Below, piece by piece: positions 44,252 through 56,460 of a stretch of DNA of 64,000 bases; within the stretch, counting starts at the first letter, position 1; every line of letters begins with the position of its first letter. The DNA is from Hortaea werneckii (Eukaryota; Ascomycota; Dothideomycetes; Mycosphaerellales; Teratosphaeriaceae): positions 186,001-250,000 of the forward strand of contig JBAOKB010000093.1 in the NCBI GenBank assembly GCA_037044905.1, in the 5' to 3' direction. Both the position numbers and the translations under genes were made by a program. Below the pieces are notes generated by a model. The model was not told where the DNA came from. It ran no database searches and saw only the letters and a list, made by a program, of their open reading frames with translations.

Positions 44252-45541
44252 CTTGAAACCGAATGAATCAAAGTCGACCGCCTCATTCAATCCAATTCCA
44301 GCACACCTCACCTCCGCCTCTCTCCCTCACACTCTCTATCTCGCTCACCACTCTCGCCGGGTCTCGCTTCCCTGCAAATGACACGAAAGTCCGGGATGAA
44401 GCGCGCGAGAGGACCGACACAGCCACCCGCTGTCGGCGCCAGAAATGTCTCGGGCGCTGGGCCCCTCCCTGTTACCGGTGTGGCTTGCCAGCCTGGCGCC
44501 AGCAGTGGCCCCTCGTCACTCGTACACCGAAAGAGCGGCCTTCAGACTTTGCGTTCTGTCCCAAGCTCTCGTGTCTCTTTCCAGCGGAGTTCCTTGTGCA
44601 CTACTGCTTCGACTGGGTGTAGCGCCGGGCAATTAATCGGGGGATAGGAATCGAATGCGTTGGAGCTCCGAAGGCAGGTCCGAGTATTGAATCGGCGTCT
44701 CGCCTTATCCGCGTCACAGCCGGGTCTGTCGGTGGTGATGGGGCGTGAGTTCCGCGAGTAATGTCCGAGGGAGAGGTGAAACGGGTATAGACGGGGGAGA
44801 CCCGGTCTTTTGACGAGGAAGGAGGCAGAGGAGAAGAAAACGGAGAGGTGAACAGAAAGAGATGTGTTGTTGATTGATTTGAGTATGGAGACGGCAGAAC
44901 GAGCGGTTGGCAAAAGCCGAGGAGGTGCAGAGATGAGCGGCGGCGCGGCGGCGACAAGCAAGACAGGCAGAGAGAGAGAGAGAGAGAGATGGGGGACTGT
45001 CTTGGCATGGAGGTCGCGCTTGGGCAAGGTCGCGCTAGGGGAGCGGGCCACTAATAACAAGTAGGAGCGGATCGGAAGTTTACTATATGCACTACCTCCT
45101 AGTACATTACTATATATCCATCTAATCAATATCACTGGCCTGCTACTGTAGCAATGCTTGATTATGTTGGAATGGAACAAATGCTTCATATAGACTTGCA
45201 TATTGCGTGTTGCACATGGCCTGACGATATACACCTGTCTCCCTATTGATGGGCAGCTCTCCTGATGTGTGGATCTAATGATCAGCTGCTGATCCTATCT
45301 ACATTCAGGAGGAGGGCAGTGAAAACAAGGTACACCCACCCATGCAAGCACGATGAAGTACAGTAGAGTAGAACATATTTCACATTCACTTCGTGATCTA
45401 ATCACCACTTAAGTAATAAAGCGAGTTGGGTATCATCACATGCGCTAGGTGAAGGTATAACCAAAAAAGAAAAAAGAACGAGAATCGACTTATCACTCCC
45501 CAAATATCCCCTCCACCACTCCCAAACCCCATCCCTAGCAC
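44252..45541. other. Intergenic upstream of Zds1-like gene
   Basis: 1.3 kb with no supported gene; includes the Zds1-like promoter and an (AG)n microsatellite. Frames up to 230 codons on the minus strand are Ser/Leu-rich chance frames. Confidence 0.5.
44970..44989. repeat. (AG)n microsatellite
   Basis: About ten uninterrupted AG units in the region upstream of the Zds1-like gene. Confidence 0.85.
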
Positions 45542-47536
45542 CTACCGATCCCCAATCCAATTCCTTCTCCACACCCAGCCCAAAGCCAGCGCCGCACAAA
45601 GCGCCGCCCCGCCGCCGACCCAAAGCACCATGCCACTCCCATCGCCCTCACCGGCCTCGCCGTCCTCGGACTTGGGAAACCCCTGCGAAGGGAACGTCGC
45701 ACACTCGGCCAACTGCGCGAACAACTCTCCAATACTATTCCACCGGACACTCACATGCAGCGGCTTCCCCATGCGCATGCCCTCGCAGAACCCATCAGGC
45801 TGGACCTCCGTGCGCTGCACCGCCCGATCCCGATCCGCTTTGAGCGCCGTGTACACTGCGGGCAGCTCCTCGAGCGCGGGATACTTCCTGCGGAGCTCGA
45901 GGATATGACGGAAGGAGTCCGGGTCCGAGGAATCGTAGACGAAGCAGAGGAGGTCGCAGGAATTCATGAGTTTGGTGGGGTTCTCCAGGATGGCGGGTTC
46001 GAGCTCGCCCATCTCGGAGAGGATGAGGTAGCATTGCTTGCCGCCGTGCAGTTCGACGGCGTTGACGGCCGTCTGGGGTTTGATGGTCGGGTGGTACGTC
46101 GGGGAGAAGGGGCGGTGGAGGAAGGCGTTCAGGAGGGAGGATTTGCCGCTCGAGGGCGCCCCGAGGATGTAGCAGTGGAAGACGTTGCGTTCGATGCGGC
46201 CGGGTCGGTTGCGGCGTTTGCTGCGGGGTTTGGTGGTTTTGAGGGCGGCGGTGGTCCCGGCGCGGGTGGGGTTGTCGTTGTTGAAGCCTAGGTAGGCGAG
46301 GTATTCGAGGGTGGTTTTGGGGGATTCAAAGGTCGTCATGCTCCATTGAGCAAGCCAGCCTTGGAGGGTGATGTAACCTGCTTCGTTGCGGACAGTGCAG
46401 GAAGGGAAACCGGCTTCTTGCCAGCTGGACGGGATGCCAGGGGTGGGGGCGAAGAGATGGGCGAGCTCAGTGTCGCTGAGTCCACCGTCGTTGTCTTGAT
46501 CGTGAAGAAGGAACAGATCAACGAAGAACCTGTATCCCGCTGGACTGAGCTCAGCGGAAGCGAAAGCCGGTACGTCGAACTTGGGATGTAGGAAGTGGTC
46601 CTTCAGACTCAGACTATCCGAATATTGGAACTTCCTGAGAATGATCCAGATTGTTTCATGTCTCCCTTTCTCCGCGAACATCCTATTCAGCAGTAAGAAA
46701 CCATCCAGATCGATCCCCGCTGCCTCCTTCTCCTCATCCGTCAAGGAGCCCGGCTTATTCACACTCCGCTTAATACTCGCCGAGATCCGCCTCACTCAGT
46801 GGCTTCTCAAAGCACTTCATCTGGAAATCATGCACCTCCTTATCACTCAACACGCCATCCTGATCCCGATCACACAGATAAAAGACCCTCTTCAAAGCCT
46901 CCACTGCCGCCGGCTTCAAACACCCTTCCTTCGCATCATAGATGGGCGCAATCGGATGCGTGACAGCCTTCTGACACAGGAAGAAGACCTCGTTCACGTT
47001 ATACCCTTCCCGTGCACTCGTCCGCACGCACGAATCAATCTCCTTGAACTCGGCCATGACCGGCATCATCTCCTCCTCGACCACGCTCGCCGTCGTCTCC
47101 CCAGTCGGCATCAGGTCGGATTTGTTTGCGCATAGTACGACGGGGACGTTGACGCCTAGGGAGCGGAAATACGGGAGCCAGAAGAGCGCGATGCGTTCGT
47201 AGGAGTAGTGATCGCTGTAGACGAGCAGGATGACATTGCTTTTGCGGACTTCCTTGCGGAGATTCTGGCGTTCCTGCGGTAAGGCGGAAGTGTCGACGAT
47301 GGTGGTGGTCACATTGTCCGGGGTGCTGAGGGAGGGTGGGAGGGTGATGGAGGGGAAGACGGGTTGCACGGGGGACGTCGGCGGGGTGTCTTTGATCAGG
47401 GCGGAGATGAGGGAGCTTTTGCCGGTGGCTTCATCACCGACGACGCATATTCGGACTGGAAGGTGTCGTCAAGCGTTAGTCGGACCCCTTATGGGTGTAT
47501 CAACGACGAACGGGGAGACGAACCTGTGGAAGCCAT
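45542..47536 (-). CDS. GEM1: Mitochondrial Rho GTPase Gem1 (Miro), one frame break
   Basis: Tail-anchored GTPase of the mitochondrial outer membrane, controlling mitochondrial shape and ER contact. Exon 1 is 13 nt (47536-47524) and exon 2 is 47455-45542. The start reads MASTVRICVVGDEATGKSSL, with the P-loop. VDTSALPQERQNL and CANKSDLMP (NKxD) complete GTPase 1. EF-hand loops: CDRDQDGVLSDKE and LHDQDNDGGLSDTE. The second GTPase has GAPSSGKSSLLNAFL but lacks a clear NKxD (TALKADRD instead), as is common in fungal Gem1. The last 35 residues are a membrane anchor (MVLWVGGGAALCAALALGW) with a basic tail. The break at 46771-46776 splits LGE|IKRSVNKPG. One extra T explains it, and 1927 nt is one over 642 codons, giving 641 residues. 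Confidence 0.9.
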
Positions 47537-48073
47537 TCTTGTCTATCGCCTACAGTCCACGAACAGCTTCCACGCCAGACAACAGCCACGCGACGCCGCG
47601 CTGATCGGACCGGGTCGGCCAGCTGTCGGCCATCAATTGCCGATGCCGACCCTCCGCTGTACCTTCCGTCTTTGGAACGTTTCAGGTCGCGCTCTGTCGC
47701 TCAGGGCCCAGCCAATCGCTCCGCTGTCCAGACTTCATCACCTCCCTTGTAACCGCCCATCCTGCTAACCGCTGCCATCAACGTCTTTGCTTGTGCTGCT
47801 ACGACAGATCAGTGGAGGCTGTTGGCGCCCATGTCAGCCCATGACCGTTATGGCCGATAGGGCCACTGACCCATCACTCTGCAAGCAGCAAAAGTTAATA
47901 CCATGTCGGCGCTTCGCCATGGGTAAGGGGGAACGTAGGTATTGCTCCTCTCTCACCATTGTTCCGGTCCTCCACGCTCTTTTTCACTCCTGTCATTCTC
48001 TGTGGCGTCCTGCATTCCCTCATACACATCTTCATCAAGGATATCCGCGTACACAGCGCGCAAAACAGCAAAA
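47537..48073. other. Divergent intergenic region
   Basis: About 537 nt between divergent Gem1 and Mid2-like starts. Nothing supported inside. Confidence 0.5.
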
Positions 48074-49140
48074 ATGCGCATTCTCCACACGGCCATATTG
48101 TTTTCCTCCCTGGCCACGAGCGCCACGGCCTGGATCGCGACCGTCACGGAATGGGTGACACTGGACCCTTCGACGACAGCCTCCAGCGCGGTCCAAACAC
48201 CTAGCGACGTCCGCATCAAGGCCTTGTCAGAATCCACCGCTCCCGCCACTACATCGACTTCACCATCCGCATCTAGTATCACAGGCGAAACACCTTCTTC
48301 TGCCCCCTCACCGATTTCCTCAGAAGCAACCTCCAGTCTCCTTCAAGCGACCTCACAATCCGCACAGCCCCTGCCCATCGCTACCACCGCCTCAGCCCAT
48401 GAATATGGCAATTACAACGCCGGGAGTAGCGGTTCCGGCTCCGAAATCGACAGTGACGCTGGCGCTTCGGGATCCAGTTCGAGCTTCAGTCTGAGTCGAG
48501 GCGGGATGATAGCCGTGATTGTCGTCGTAGCTGTAGTCGCGGTTTTCGGAAGTGAGTCCCTCTTGTTACCCCCATCTCCTCTCCTTTTATTCTTCTCGGA
48601 TCACAACCATGCCTCCCTCTCAAGAAAGGCAGAACGTGAACAAGAAAAAAAGAAAGAAAAAACCAAGGCGGAACCCCGCCCCCAAACATGGCCAAGCTAA
48701 CCCTTTCCCCAAACCCAGTCGCCTCAACAACCCTCTTCATCCTCGCCAAACGCCGCCAATGGCACGTTCGCGCGCGCCTATCCCGCGCTTCACGCCGTCT
48801 AACCGGAGGCCGGTTCGGCGGCACGACCCCTCGACCGCCGCCGCCAGCAGCTACCACAAACCACCGTCGCGTCACGGTGACCGCCGGCCGGCTCAAAAGC
48901 GACAACAGCCATATCCGCGGGAATCAACCGCATATCCCCAGCGACTCGGCGTTGAAGGGCTCCAAACCTGAGCAGTGTGGGGTCAGGACGCAGGTCATTA
49001 GTCATCCTCTGCGGAGCTTGGGGGGCGAGGAGAGGGATCTGGAGAAGGGGGATGTTCCACGGGTGGTAGGTGCAGGGAGAAGAGGAGGGAGGAGGGAAGG
49101 GTCGTGGGTTAGGCGGCTTTGGGGCGATGGGTGGAAGTGA
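48074..49140 (+). CDS. Single-pass Ser/Thr-rich membrane protein, Mid2-like candidate
   Basis: Exons 48074-48551 and 48719-49140, with a 167-nt GT-AG intron containing GCTAACC; they encode 299 residues. MRILHTAILFSSLATSATAW is a signal peptide. WIATVTEWVTLDP follows, then about 100 Ser/Thr/Pro-rich residues suited to O-mannosylation. One membrane segment (GGMIAVIVVVAVVAVFG into IASTTLFILA) spans the splice junction. The cytosolic tail is basic (KRRQWHVRARLSRASRR) and ends in a less conserved-looking Arg/Gly region. This architecture matches fungal wall-stress sensors in outline, but no cysteine-rich head is present. Function is inferred from topology only; the end of the tail may be mis-modelled. 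Confidence 0.6.
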
Positions 49141-49392
49141 GTGGCCTCGTTGTTGAAAGGGATTTAGAAAGAGCGGTGAAATGGAGACGGGGGAAGACAG
49201 GTCTGAAGGGATTTGATGGGTTTGTTGGTAGCCAGTAGAGGGCTTAGTTGCGGAAGTTCTTCGTTTCTCGGTAGAGGGGATGATGTATATATACTCCAAG
49301 GTTTGGATATGAGCAAGAAATATGATGAAGGTCTTCAAAACACCCACACCAGCAATCTTCCGGTAAGGAACAGCCGACTTTCATCACTTCAT

Positions 49393-50949
49393 TCAGCCAG
49401 ACTCCTCCCCACTACTCTCCCTCAAATCAATCGGCTGCAGACTCGCCTGGGGCGGCCGCGCAAAACCCCCATCCAACGTCGAGCGGGGCTCACCTTTGAT
49501 CCTCGGGGCCGCCGGCTGACTGCCCAGGACCTTATCAACATCCTCCGCATCCTCCTCATCCTCAATAACCGCCGCATTCCTCTGCGTCAACCCATCCCCC
49601 CTCCCGCCCTCCTCCTCATCATCCTCAAACCCGCCACTCCCATTCTCCTCCAACAACCTCGCGCGCTGGATCCGTTTGATCTGCCGCACAATCACCCTAT
49701 CGACCTCCAAATCGCTCTTCCGTAACGTCTCCCGACATCCGCTGACGGGACACTGCGCCTGGCCGTTCCTGTTGCCGCCGATGAACTCGAGGATGCCCGT
49801 GCGCTCGAAGCTGTGGTTGCATTTCTTCGAGGTGATGGGGTCCTCGAATTCGCGGAGCGTGAGCGGGCATTTGGTGCTGATTTGTTCGCGGGCGATGGCG
49901 AGGTCGTCGTCGTCGTCTTCCTCGTTGCCGTCTTCTTCGTCGTTGGCTGCGCCATTTCGGCGTGTGGAAGTGGGTCGGGCGGTGATGCCTGGAGCGGGCA
50001 CGTCGCCGGCTGGGAACCATGTGCGGGCGTGGGGGAGTTGGACTTCTCCTGAAGGGTAGCGGGCGTCGTGGACGAGCTTGCGGAAGCTGATGTAGTCGTT
50101 GTTTTCGGCGTAGCGTTCTGCGCGGGTGTGGGATTGGTAGCGGGTTTTAGCATCGTCATGACGGGTGATGAAGGCATCTTTCATGGACTTGGCTCCTTGG
50201 GTGGCGTTGGTGGGGTCAGTGGGGTTGATCTCTGGGTATTCGTCTTCCTCGTCTACGTCGTCTTCCGCTTCCTCTCCGTCTGAGCCCACTGTTCGCCGCG
50301 TCCGACGCTGCGAGCGCAGATTCTGGGTGCTGGCCTGAGTGCTGGCGAAGCGCTGTGCGTCCTCTACCGTTGAAACAAGAGAGTCCTTGATGCCTTTCAC
50401 TTCATGCTGGGCATCTATGAGCTTCTGCATCTTTTCGTCCATACGCTGTGTCATCCCATCGACCTTTTTCCGCAATTCTTCAATGTTGGCGTCGACATCA
50501 ATCTGCTCTTCTCCTTCCTCCGGCTGTCTTCCCTGTTCGATGTCCTTGCGCTTACGCTTCCTGAACTCGGCCGCGAATCCTTCCTTCTCGTGAAAGCGAT
50601 CATTGATAGCGAGCGCTGCACCAGATACGGCGCCTAAGGCTGCCTTCAGATCTCCATCTAAGTTCTTTAGACTGGAGGATTTGGCCAGGGCAGCGAGCTG
50701 ACGCTGAGCGGCCTGGTTCATTGGAAACATGGGCGGCTCGTATTCTGGCAATCGGCGCACATCGCGAGTAGCTGCTTGAGCCATGCTCGACCTCCCACCT
50801 GGAGTTCCATTGGCTCCATGTCGAGACGGTTGCGGCGTGCTTTCCGTTACGGACTGGCGAAGGCGTGATGCTTGCGCATCTCGGGGATTCCTTGTGCTAC
50901 GTGGAGTCGGCGCCTCGGTAGACTGACGCATACGAGTCGCCATTATCAA
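49393..50949 (-). CDS. NSE2: SUMO E3 ligase subunit Nse2/Mms21 of the Smc5/6 complex
   Basis: A 518-codon intronless frame. The SP-RING lies at residues about 358-402: KCPLTLREFEDPITSKKCNHSFERTG then AQCPVSGC, with the C-P-[LI]-T start and the C-x-H zinc ligands expected of zf-Nse. Upstream are a coiled coil (EELRKKVDGMTQRMDEKMQKL, about residues 157-200) for Smc5 docking and a strongly acidic stretch. The C-terminal tail is acidic with an IKGE sequence that fits a sumoylation site. An in-frame MATRMRQ start two codons later is equally possible. Acts in nuclear DNA repair. The tail after the ring is longer than in yeast Mms21. No frame break. Confidence 0.87.
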   Translation of the reverse strand: MIMATRMRQSTEAPTPRSTRNPRDAQASRLRQSVTESTPQPSRHGANGTPGGRSSMAQAATRDVRRLPEYEPPMFPMNQAAQRQLAALAKSSSLKNLDGDLKAALGAVSGAALAINDRFHEKEGFAAEFRKRKRKDIEQGRQPEEGEEQIDVDANIEELRKKVDGMTQRMDEKMQKLIDAQHEVKGIKDSLVSTVEDAQRFASTQASTQNLRSQRRTRRTVGSDGEEAEDDVDEEDEYPEINPTDPTNATQGAKSMKDAFITRHDDAKTRYQSHTRAERYAENNDYISFRKLVHDARYPSGEVQLPHARTWFPAGDVPAPGITARPTSTRRNGAANDEEDGNEEDDDDDLAIAREQISTKCPLTLREFEDPITSKKCNHSFERTGILEFIGGNRNGQAQCPVSGCRETLRKSDLEVDRVIVRQIKRIQRARLLEENGSGGFEDDEEEGGRGDGLTQRNAAVIEDEEDAEDVDKVLGSQPAAPRIKGEPRSTLDGGFARPPQASLQPIDLRESSGEESG

Positions 50950-51283
50950 GAGGGCTTTACTGTGTGCCTTGTGGAATGCCGGAAATTGTGGTGGTTCAAT
51001 TCAACCAGTGTACGTCAGCCCCTCAGATCCGAGCAACTGGAGAGTGAGACGCGCCGGCGTGACGCGCTTCAAACGCGCGAAACGCACGGACCATCATCTT
51101 CCAATCTACTGGTACCGTTTTCACATTGAAGAAGATTTGGCACAATTCAAAACATGGAATTGTCCGACATACAGGATATGTACTATTGGCACGCCAATGC
51201 TAACGCCGTGATAAGGGTACTCCGTTCCATTCCATCAAACGCCTCATGGGATGCCCCTTCCATATTCAAGCCACAAGCTCACC
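50950..51283. other. Intergenic
   Basis: Promoter side of Nse2 and 3' flank of the mitochondrial carrier. No supported feature. Confidence 0.5.
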
Positions 51284-52377
51284 TTACTTGGTCAAGAAAT
51301 TCAGATAGTCTGCAACGATCAAAGTGACCATCGCATGTGGCGCAATCCTGTGACATCAACATATTAGCACAATGCTCCTTTGCCACTCTCCCGTCATCCG
51401 CGCAGGAACTCACCTGACATAGTAAGTCGAGAAGCCACGGTAGAACCTCAGCGGGCCCTCCTCCCGCATCACCTTCCCGAAGCAGTCAAACATGCCCTTG
51501 TAAGGCAGCTTGCCATCAGGACCCTTGGACTGCTTTTGCAGACGCGTCTTGACGAAATCAAACGGAAGCGAGAAGAACGAGGCGAAGAAGCCGGCAACAG
51601 CACTCGCCGTCAAGGTCTGCGCCCGAGGTCCAAGAGACGTATCTTGCAGCCTGGCTTTGGCCTCAGAGAAGAAGGCCAACTGACCGAAGTTGAGCGCCAT
51701 GGCTCGCACAACCGTCGGATACGCACCAGCCCAGAGTCGCAGCACGCCTTCGTTCCGCGCAATGCTGGTCAGCGCATCCCCAACACCTCGATAATTCGCC
51801 CGCTGCGCAATCGGCTTCAACCCGTCCGACTGCATCCTCACCAGCGCCAGATCCGCAGGGTTACCAGCCATGGCGGCCAATCCGCCGGCCATCAATCCTG
51901 CACCAGCCCGCTCGCCAAAGCCAATCTTCCGACCTTGATCTTCGGCCCGCTTACCCAGCGCCTTCATGAAAGTCTCGAAGAAGCCGATGCGAGCGGTTGT
52001 GTAGACCGCCTGCCTGAGCAACCCCGCCGAAAGCCCCGTGTATAGATCCATCACTTTCCCCGAGGCGATGATGTCTTCGTGACACTCACGGGTGTAGGTC
52101 TTGGACCGGTCTTGACGCCTTCGCCCGCCAGCTGCAGTCGGACTTTGATCATGTCTACAGGCTGGATGACCGTGGTAGCGACCATACCTGCCGCGCCGCC
52201 ATTTAGGAAAGGCAGAGCTGCTCTCATCAGCGAGCTGTGCATGAAGTCCTTCTTCGCGGCTTGTGGGTCTTCGCGGGCTTTCTGGATGCCGGAGCTGGTG
52301 GCATCTTTTGCGGAGGTGATGGCGGCTTGGGTTCGCTGTTTGGCCGCTTCCACCTCGGGTGGGACTATGCTGCTCAT
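51284..52377 (-). CDS. Mitochondrial 2-oxoglutarate/malate carrier, one frame break
   Basis: Inner-membrane SLC25 antiporter exchanging 2-oxoglutarate for malate. Exons 52377-51414 and 51347-51284, with a 66-nt intron; they encode 342 residues after correction. Three repeats with Px[DE]xx[KR]xR-type signatures can be seen: QPVDMIKVRLQLAGEG, NPADLALVRMQSDGLKP and LPFDFVKTRLQKQSKGP. The second one (PADLALVRMQ) is specific to oxoglutarate/dicarboxylate carriers. The C-terminus, supplied by exon 2, is RIAPHAMVTLIVADYLNFLTK. The break at about 52080 separates PTPVSVT from EDIIASGKVMDLYTGL. One missing base fits, since 1028 nt is one short of 343 codons. The first 50 residues are an N-terminal extension before the first repeat. 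Confidence 0.88.
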
Positions 52378-54267
52378 CTTGCCGGTGTTGACGGGTTGGT
52401 TTTTGTGGGAGAGGAGAGTACGGAGTGTTTCACCTCAGATCCAGTTGGGAGGATCCTTTGGATGTTAGATAGCGAGAGTGATGTGATCTCAACAATGACT
52501 TGCTTCTTCGGCTCTGCGAGTTGTCTGCGATAAGAAGCTCTAGGTCAGCAAGGACGCATTCACAAGTTGTTCTCGCATAGCGTGCCATGAACGCAGTGAA
52601 CATTCTCGGCCTGAGCATATCGGGTATTTCACCGCTGCTGCATCTCCCCTTCGTCCGTCATCGGACTCAAACCCCCATCTATTCCGTACGCAAACAACCC
52701 GGATCGTGGCATGGAAGCATCTTATCGTGAACGACAACAAGCCGAAAGTTCCCGGTGACCGACTCACATGTAAAGCTGGACCCGCTTTCTCGCAACGTCC
52801 CTCTATAAGTCTTCCGCTGAGGCGAGTCTTGCTGTCTGGCTAGTACGCTGCTAGACCAAACAACACCACTTCTCCAGAGCAAAGTCGTCCTCGATCCTGT
52901 TTCTGCTACCAAGAATAACCACCCTTGCCCACAGACAAGCAAGTTCCAGGATATGGCAGCGTAAGCACAGATGTATGTCGTGTAAGGCTGTACAGATGTA
53001 CTCCCCAACAACAGAGTGGGAAAAAGGAACCAGGGCTTGCTACGTACAAAGTGACAAGTTCACCATGCAACAACAGAGGAAGGCGGAGTTTCAAGTCACT
53101 CCAACGCATCATACTTCTGCTTTCTAACCTAGCTACCTGGGACCCGTCTGTACCTCGCTCCAAGTCACAACTCAATTACCCTCCTTCCCCCGCATCGCCC
53201 GCCTGGCGCGCGGAGGATGGGATGGGAGGGAGGGGGCACGAGCCTCACTTTCCTGTCCTCGTGCACGAGGGTGTTCCGTCAGGGTACGTACATCACCACA
53301 TGCGGGGAAAGCTCCCCAAGGTACCTCTCCCCTCTCAACTATCCAGCCAGTCAACGACGGCGAGGATGGAAATTGGGTTTAACTCGCTTTCCGCGTGCTG
53401 GCTCCTTTTGGGGGGCTTGATACGGAACTGGCTGTGCGGGTTGGCACATGTATGCCCTGCCCCTAGGTGATGTTGGGATAGAGAGGGAGAAGTCGGAGTT
53501 GCGTCTTCTTGTCTGACCAAACCGGGAAATCCGGATCTGGGTTGACAAGCACCCGGGGTTTCCGGGGTTGGAATGGGAGCTAGGTTCTTGAGCTTTTGAG
53601 ACCAGGGCAACACTTCTGCGCGATTGGGTTCGGTCTTTTGCCTATGTTATGAATTGATTACATGGAACGGTGTACTGTGATACAATGAGTTTTTCCTTCA
53701 TTAGTTACGACTTCCTCTCGTTTTCTGCAGGCTATCAACATGCTCTCGTTTCCCATCCTCGGTTGCGGTCGGGTACAGAGGCTCGAGAGGGCGTGGGGAG
53801 TGGGGTTCCGGAATAGGGTTTCGGGTTGGACCGGAGGTCTGGAGATGTCTGGTGGGGGGGGGATCTGGAGCATCATCCGCGGCTGCGCATATAGAAAGAG
53901 TTGGTCATGTTGCATACCTACTGTGGTAGATAAATATCGGAGCAAGATCCTTGATCATGCAAAGAAACGATCCAGTTGACTCCGCTAGAGCACAGGCTCG
54001 CAAAAGACATGTATGTGTAGTTGGTGAGGAATATCGTTAGAGAAGCCAGATATCAGAAGAAGGTGTGTCGGTCTGTGAACATACATAGTGGTTTCGACCC
54101 GACCAGCCTGAATGGTGAAGTGCGTAGGAAGGGAGACAAACAAGGTATATCATTACTTGCTTTAGCATTATGATCTCTCGCCTAAGATACACGTATTTAT
54201 ATCCATTCTATATCTGCAAACAGCCGAAAGTTCATCCCAGATGGAAAAGCCCAAATGCCTTGGGACA
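52378..54267. other. Long intergenic region
   Basis: 1.9 kb upstream of the carrier. A 181-codon plus-strand frame (52925-53470) shows no motif. No supported gene or RNA. Confidence 0.5.
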
Positions 54268-56460
54268 TCACAAAGGCAGGTCCGGACTTTCATAATATCC
54301 AGCCAGGTCCTCCTTCAACGCTTTGAGCCCCATGGTCATCTTCTGGACCAGGCGCTCTAGCCTCTCCCTTTCCTTCTTCACCGACTCTTTCTCCGCCACT
54401 AGCTGATCCATGTCCGCCTCGCTCAAGCCAGAGACCCACGCAGGGCTGACAATTTGGGTGATTTGGTCTACAATGGTCCGCTCGATCACTTGCTTGATGA
54501 CTGCGTCGATGAAGAAGTGGAGCACACAGTTGTAGCATGCTCCTACTTGGTCCAGAGTCTGTTCTGCGGCATAGCGGTCCATGTCTGTGCATTTGGTTTT
54601 GACTGCCTCGATGCTGCTCTCCAGGGCCTGTACGTCGACGGACTGGCGTGCGTTCTCGGAGTGATAACCATGGAAGGCTTCGTTCTGACGGGCCACGTGC
54701 TCGTTTACCAGCTTCATCGTTCGCTGAGTGCGGCACTTCTCGGAGAGAACGACGAAAAGCGGATTGTAGGTCTTTGGATGTTTGCGCTCGTCGTTGGCTA
54801 TGCTGTGGAGGCATGCAATCGCCTCATCTCGGGCTCTTTTCAGCTCAGGGTTGAGACGTAGCTGGCGGAATTTCTTCACAACGTCACTCTTATCCTCGCC
54901 GACGCAGTCCCTAATGAGGTCATCAATGAAAGTGCTACATAGTACGTAGACCCGATCGAGATGGACCTGGCTCTGTTCCTCCCAAGTCTTAGACAACTCG
55001 CGGAAAAGTAGGGTTACGGTCTGCGGATTTACGGTCCCGGGAAGCTCCTGCCCACGCGATCTCTGCGACACTTCTTTGACCCATCTAAGAGCCTGCCGTC
55101 GGTTCATAGTTGGGGAAGTTCCTCGTCCTCGTCGTCCTCATCGGCATGCGCTTTCGTCCTTGCTTCATTCGCATCCTGACTGACATCGCTTTTGTTCGTG
55201 ACGCCATCGATGGTAATTGATGCGCCGAAATCGCGCATTCCTTCAGCGTAACTCAGGTTCAGAGATTCAACATCAGCTCTTAGTTTGCGGTGCGGGTTAG
55301 AGTCGCTGGCAAAATACGGATCAACGTAGCTTCCGGCAGCGGCAGACGATATCCTACTCTGGAAAGCTGTGCTAATATTGCTGATAAAGAGGCGCTGGGA
55401 TTTTGGATCACATCTTGCAGTGCCAAGCCGATCGAGCTTCTGCTGCGCTTGCTGCATTCTCGTCTCGAATTGCTTCTCAAGTTGAGGCAGAGCCTCTACC
55501 AAGCTGTCGTGTAGGACCTTTGACAAGCGCTCGCGCAGGGCAAAAAGACCCAGTTGCTCCGCTTGGAGTTTAGCGAATCGCTTGTTCTTGAAGAACTTGG
55601 CTTCAGCTTTGCCGATCTCGTCAAGTGTAGCATCCTCGTCGTTTTCGATCTTGTTGACTAGGACATGCCATCCAAGCTGCAAGTTGATTTCCTGGTTCAG
55701 TGCTGCTTGCATCCATGCGTCTCCTCTCTTCCCTGTCACAGCGTCTGCTTTCGTAATGACTCCCAGAGTGCGCTTGCCTTCGGGGTCCACCTTTCGTGTC
55801 TTTTCTGTGACATTCTGATTCACAAGATCATTGGTAGCGGAGATGATGGCCAGGATAATCGTTCTTTCGTCTCTGATGTACATTTCGACCAGCTCATGGC
55901 TGATTAGCATATCTTCCTTCTTGACTGACTTGGAAGTCGCTTGGATAAGCCCTGGCATATCCAAGATTGTGAGCGGCGTGCAGTCGGGGCCTTGGATGTC
56001 AATACGAAGGACGTCACGGAGTAGTGAAGTCTGCCCGTCCTTCACATCAAGAGCCTTTGCAGCTTCGTCGTGGACGTCAATGTACTCCGACAAAGATGTC
56101 AATCTCTTCCTAAATCCGCAGAGCTTTCTCAACTGAGACTTTTCGCGGTTTGGATCTGGGCGAATTTTGATGTTGATTTCACTCTCCGCCGCACGTCGAA
56201 TGGCTACCTCGACGACAAAGCGGGTAACGACACCATCGCCGCTCGGAAAGGGTATGCCAGTCAGCCGTCGCAACACTTGACTCTTGCCGGCTGACGTATC
56301 TCCAGCCACCACGAGACGTGGAAAAGGAAACATCTTCTTCGATGCCTTCCTGACGGAGACGATCAAAAACGTCTAACACAGCCTGGGTGTCGTCGTGTTT
56401 CAGGCTGTCGAGGCAAATCGTATCTGTTGAGACGCTCTGATCGCGCTCTCGTTTGGGCAT
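54268..56460 (-). CDS. Dynamin-like (Mx-type) GTPase, two frame breaks
   Basis: Large GTPase of the dynamin superfamily, cytosolic, of the fungal group often named Mx-like. The start is the ATG at 56460 (MPKRERDQSVSTDTICLDSL). Total 2193 nt gives 730 residues. P-loop GDTSAGKSQVLRRLTG near residue 55; switch II LDMPGLIQATSKS; GVITKADAV carries the TKxD box. A stalk/middle region and a C-terminal GED (YNCVLHFFIDAVIKQVIERT then LVAEKESVKKERERLERLV) follow. No PH or Pro-rich domain and no membrane anchor are visible. One extra T near 56329 (EEDV|PFPRLVVAG) and one missing base near 55115 (DEEL|SPTMNRRQAL) cancel each other. The usual eukaryotic P-loop GDQSSGKSS is changed to GDTSAGKSQ. Role in organelle remodelling or stress unknown. 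Confidence 0.84.

Noticed and set aside
44542..45234. 230-codon minus-strand frame
   Set aside because: Ser/Leu/Pro-rich product of low-complexity upstream DNA including the AG repeat.
52925..53470. 181-codon plus-strand frame
   Set aside because: No motif, overlapping frames on the other strand, unlikely composition.
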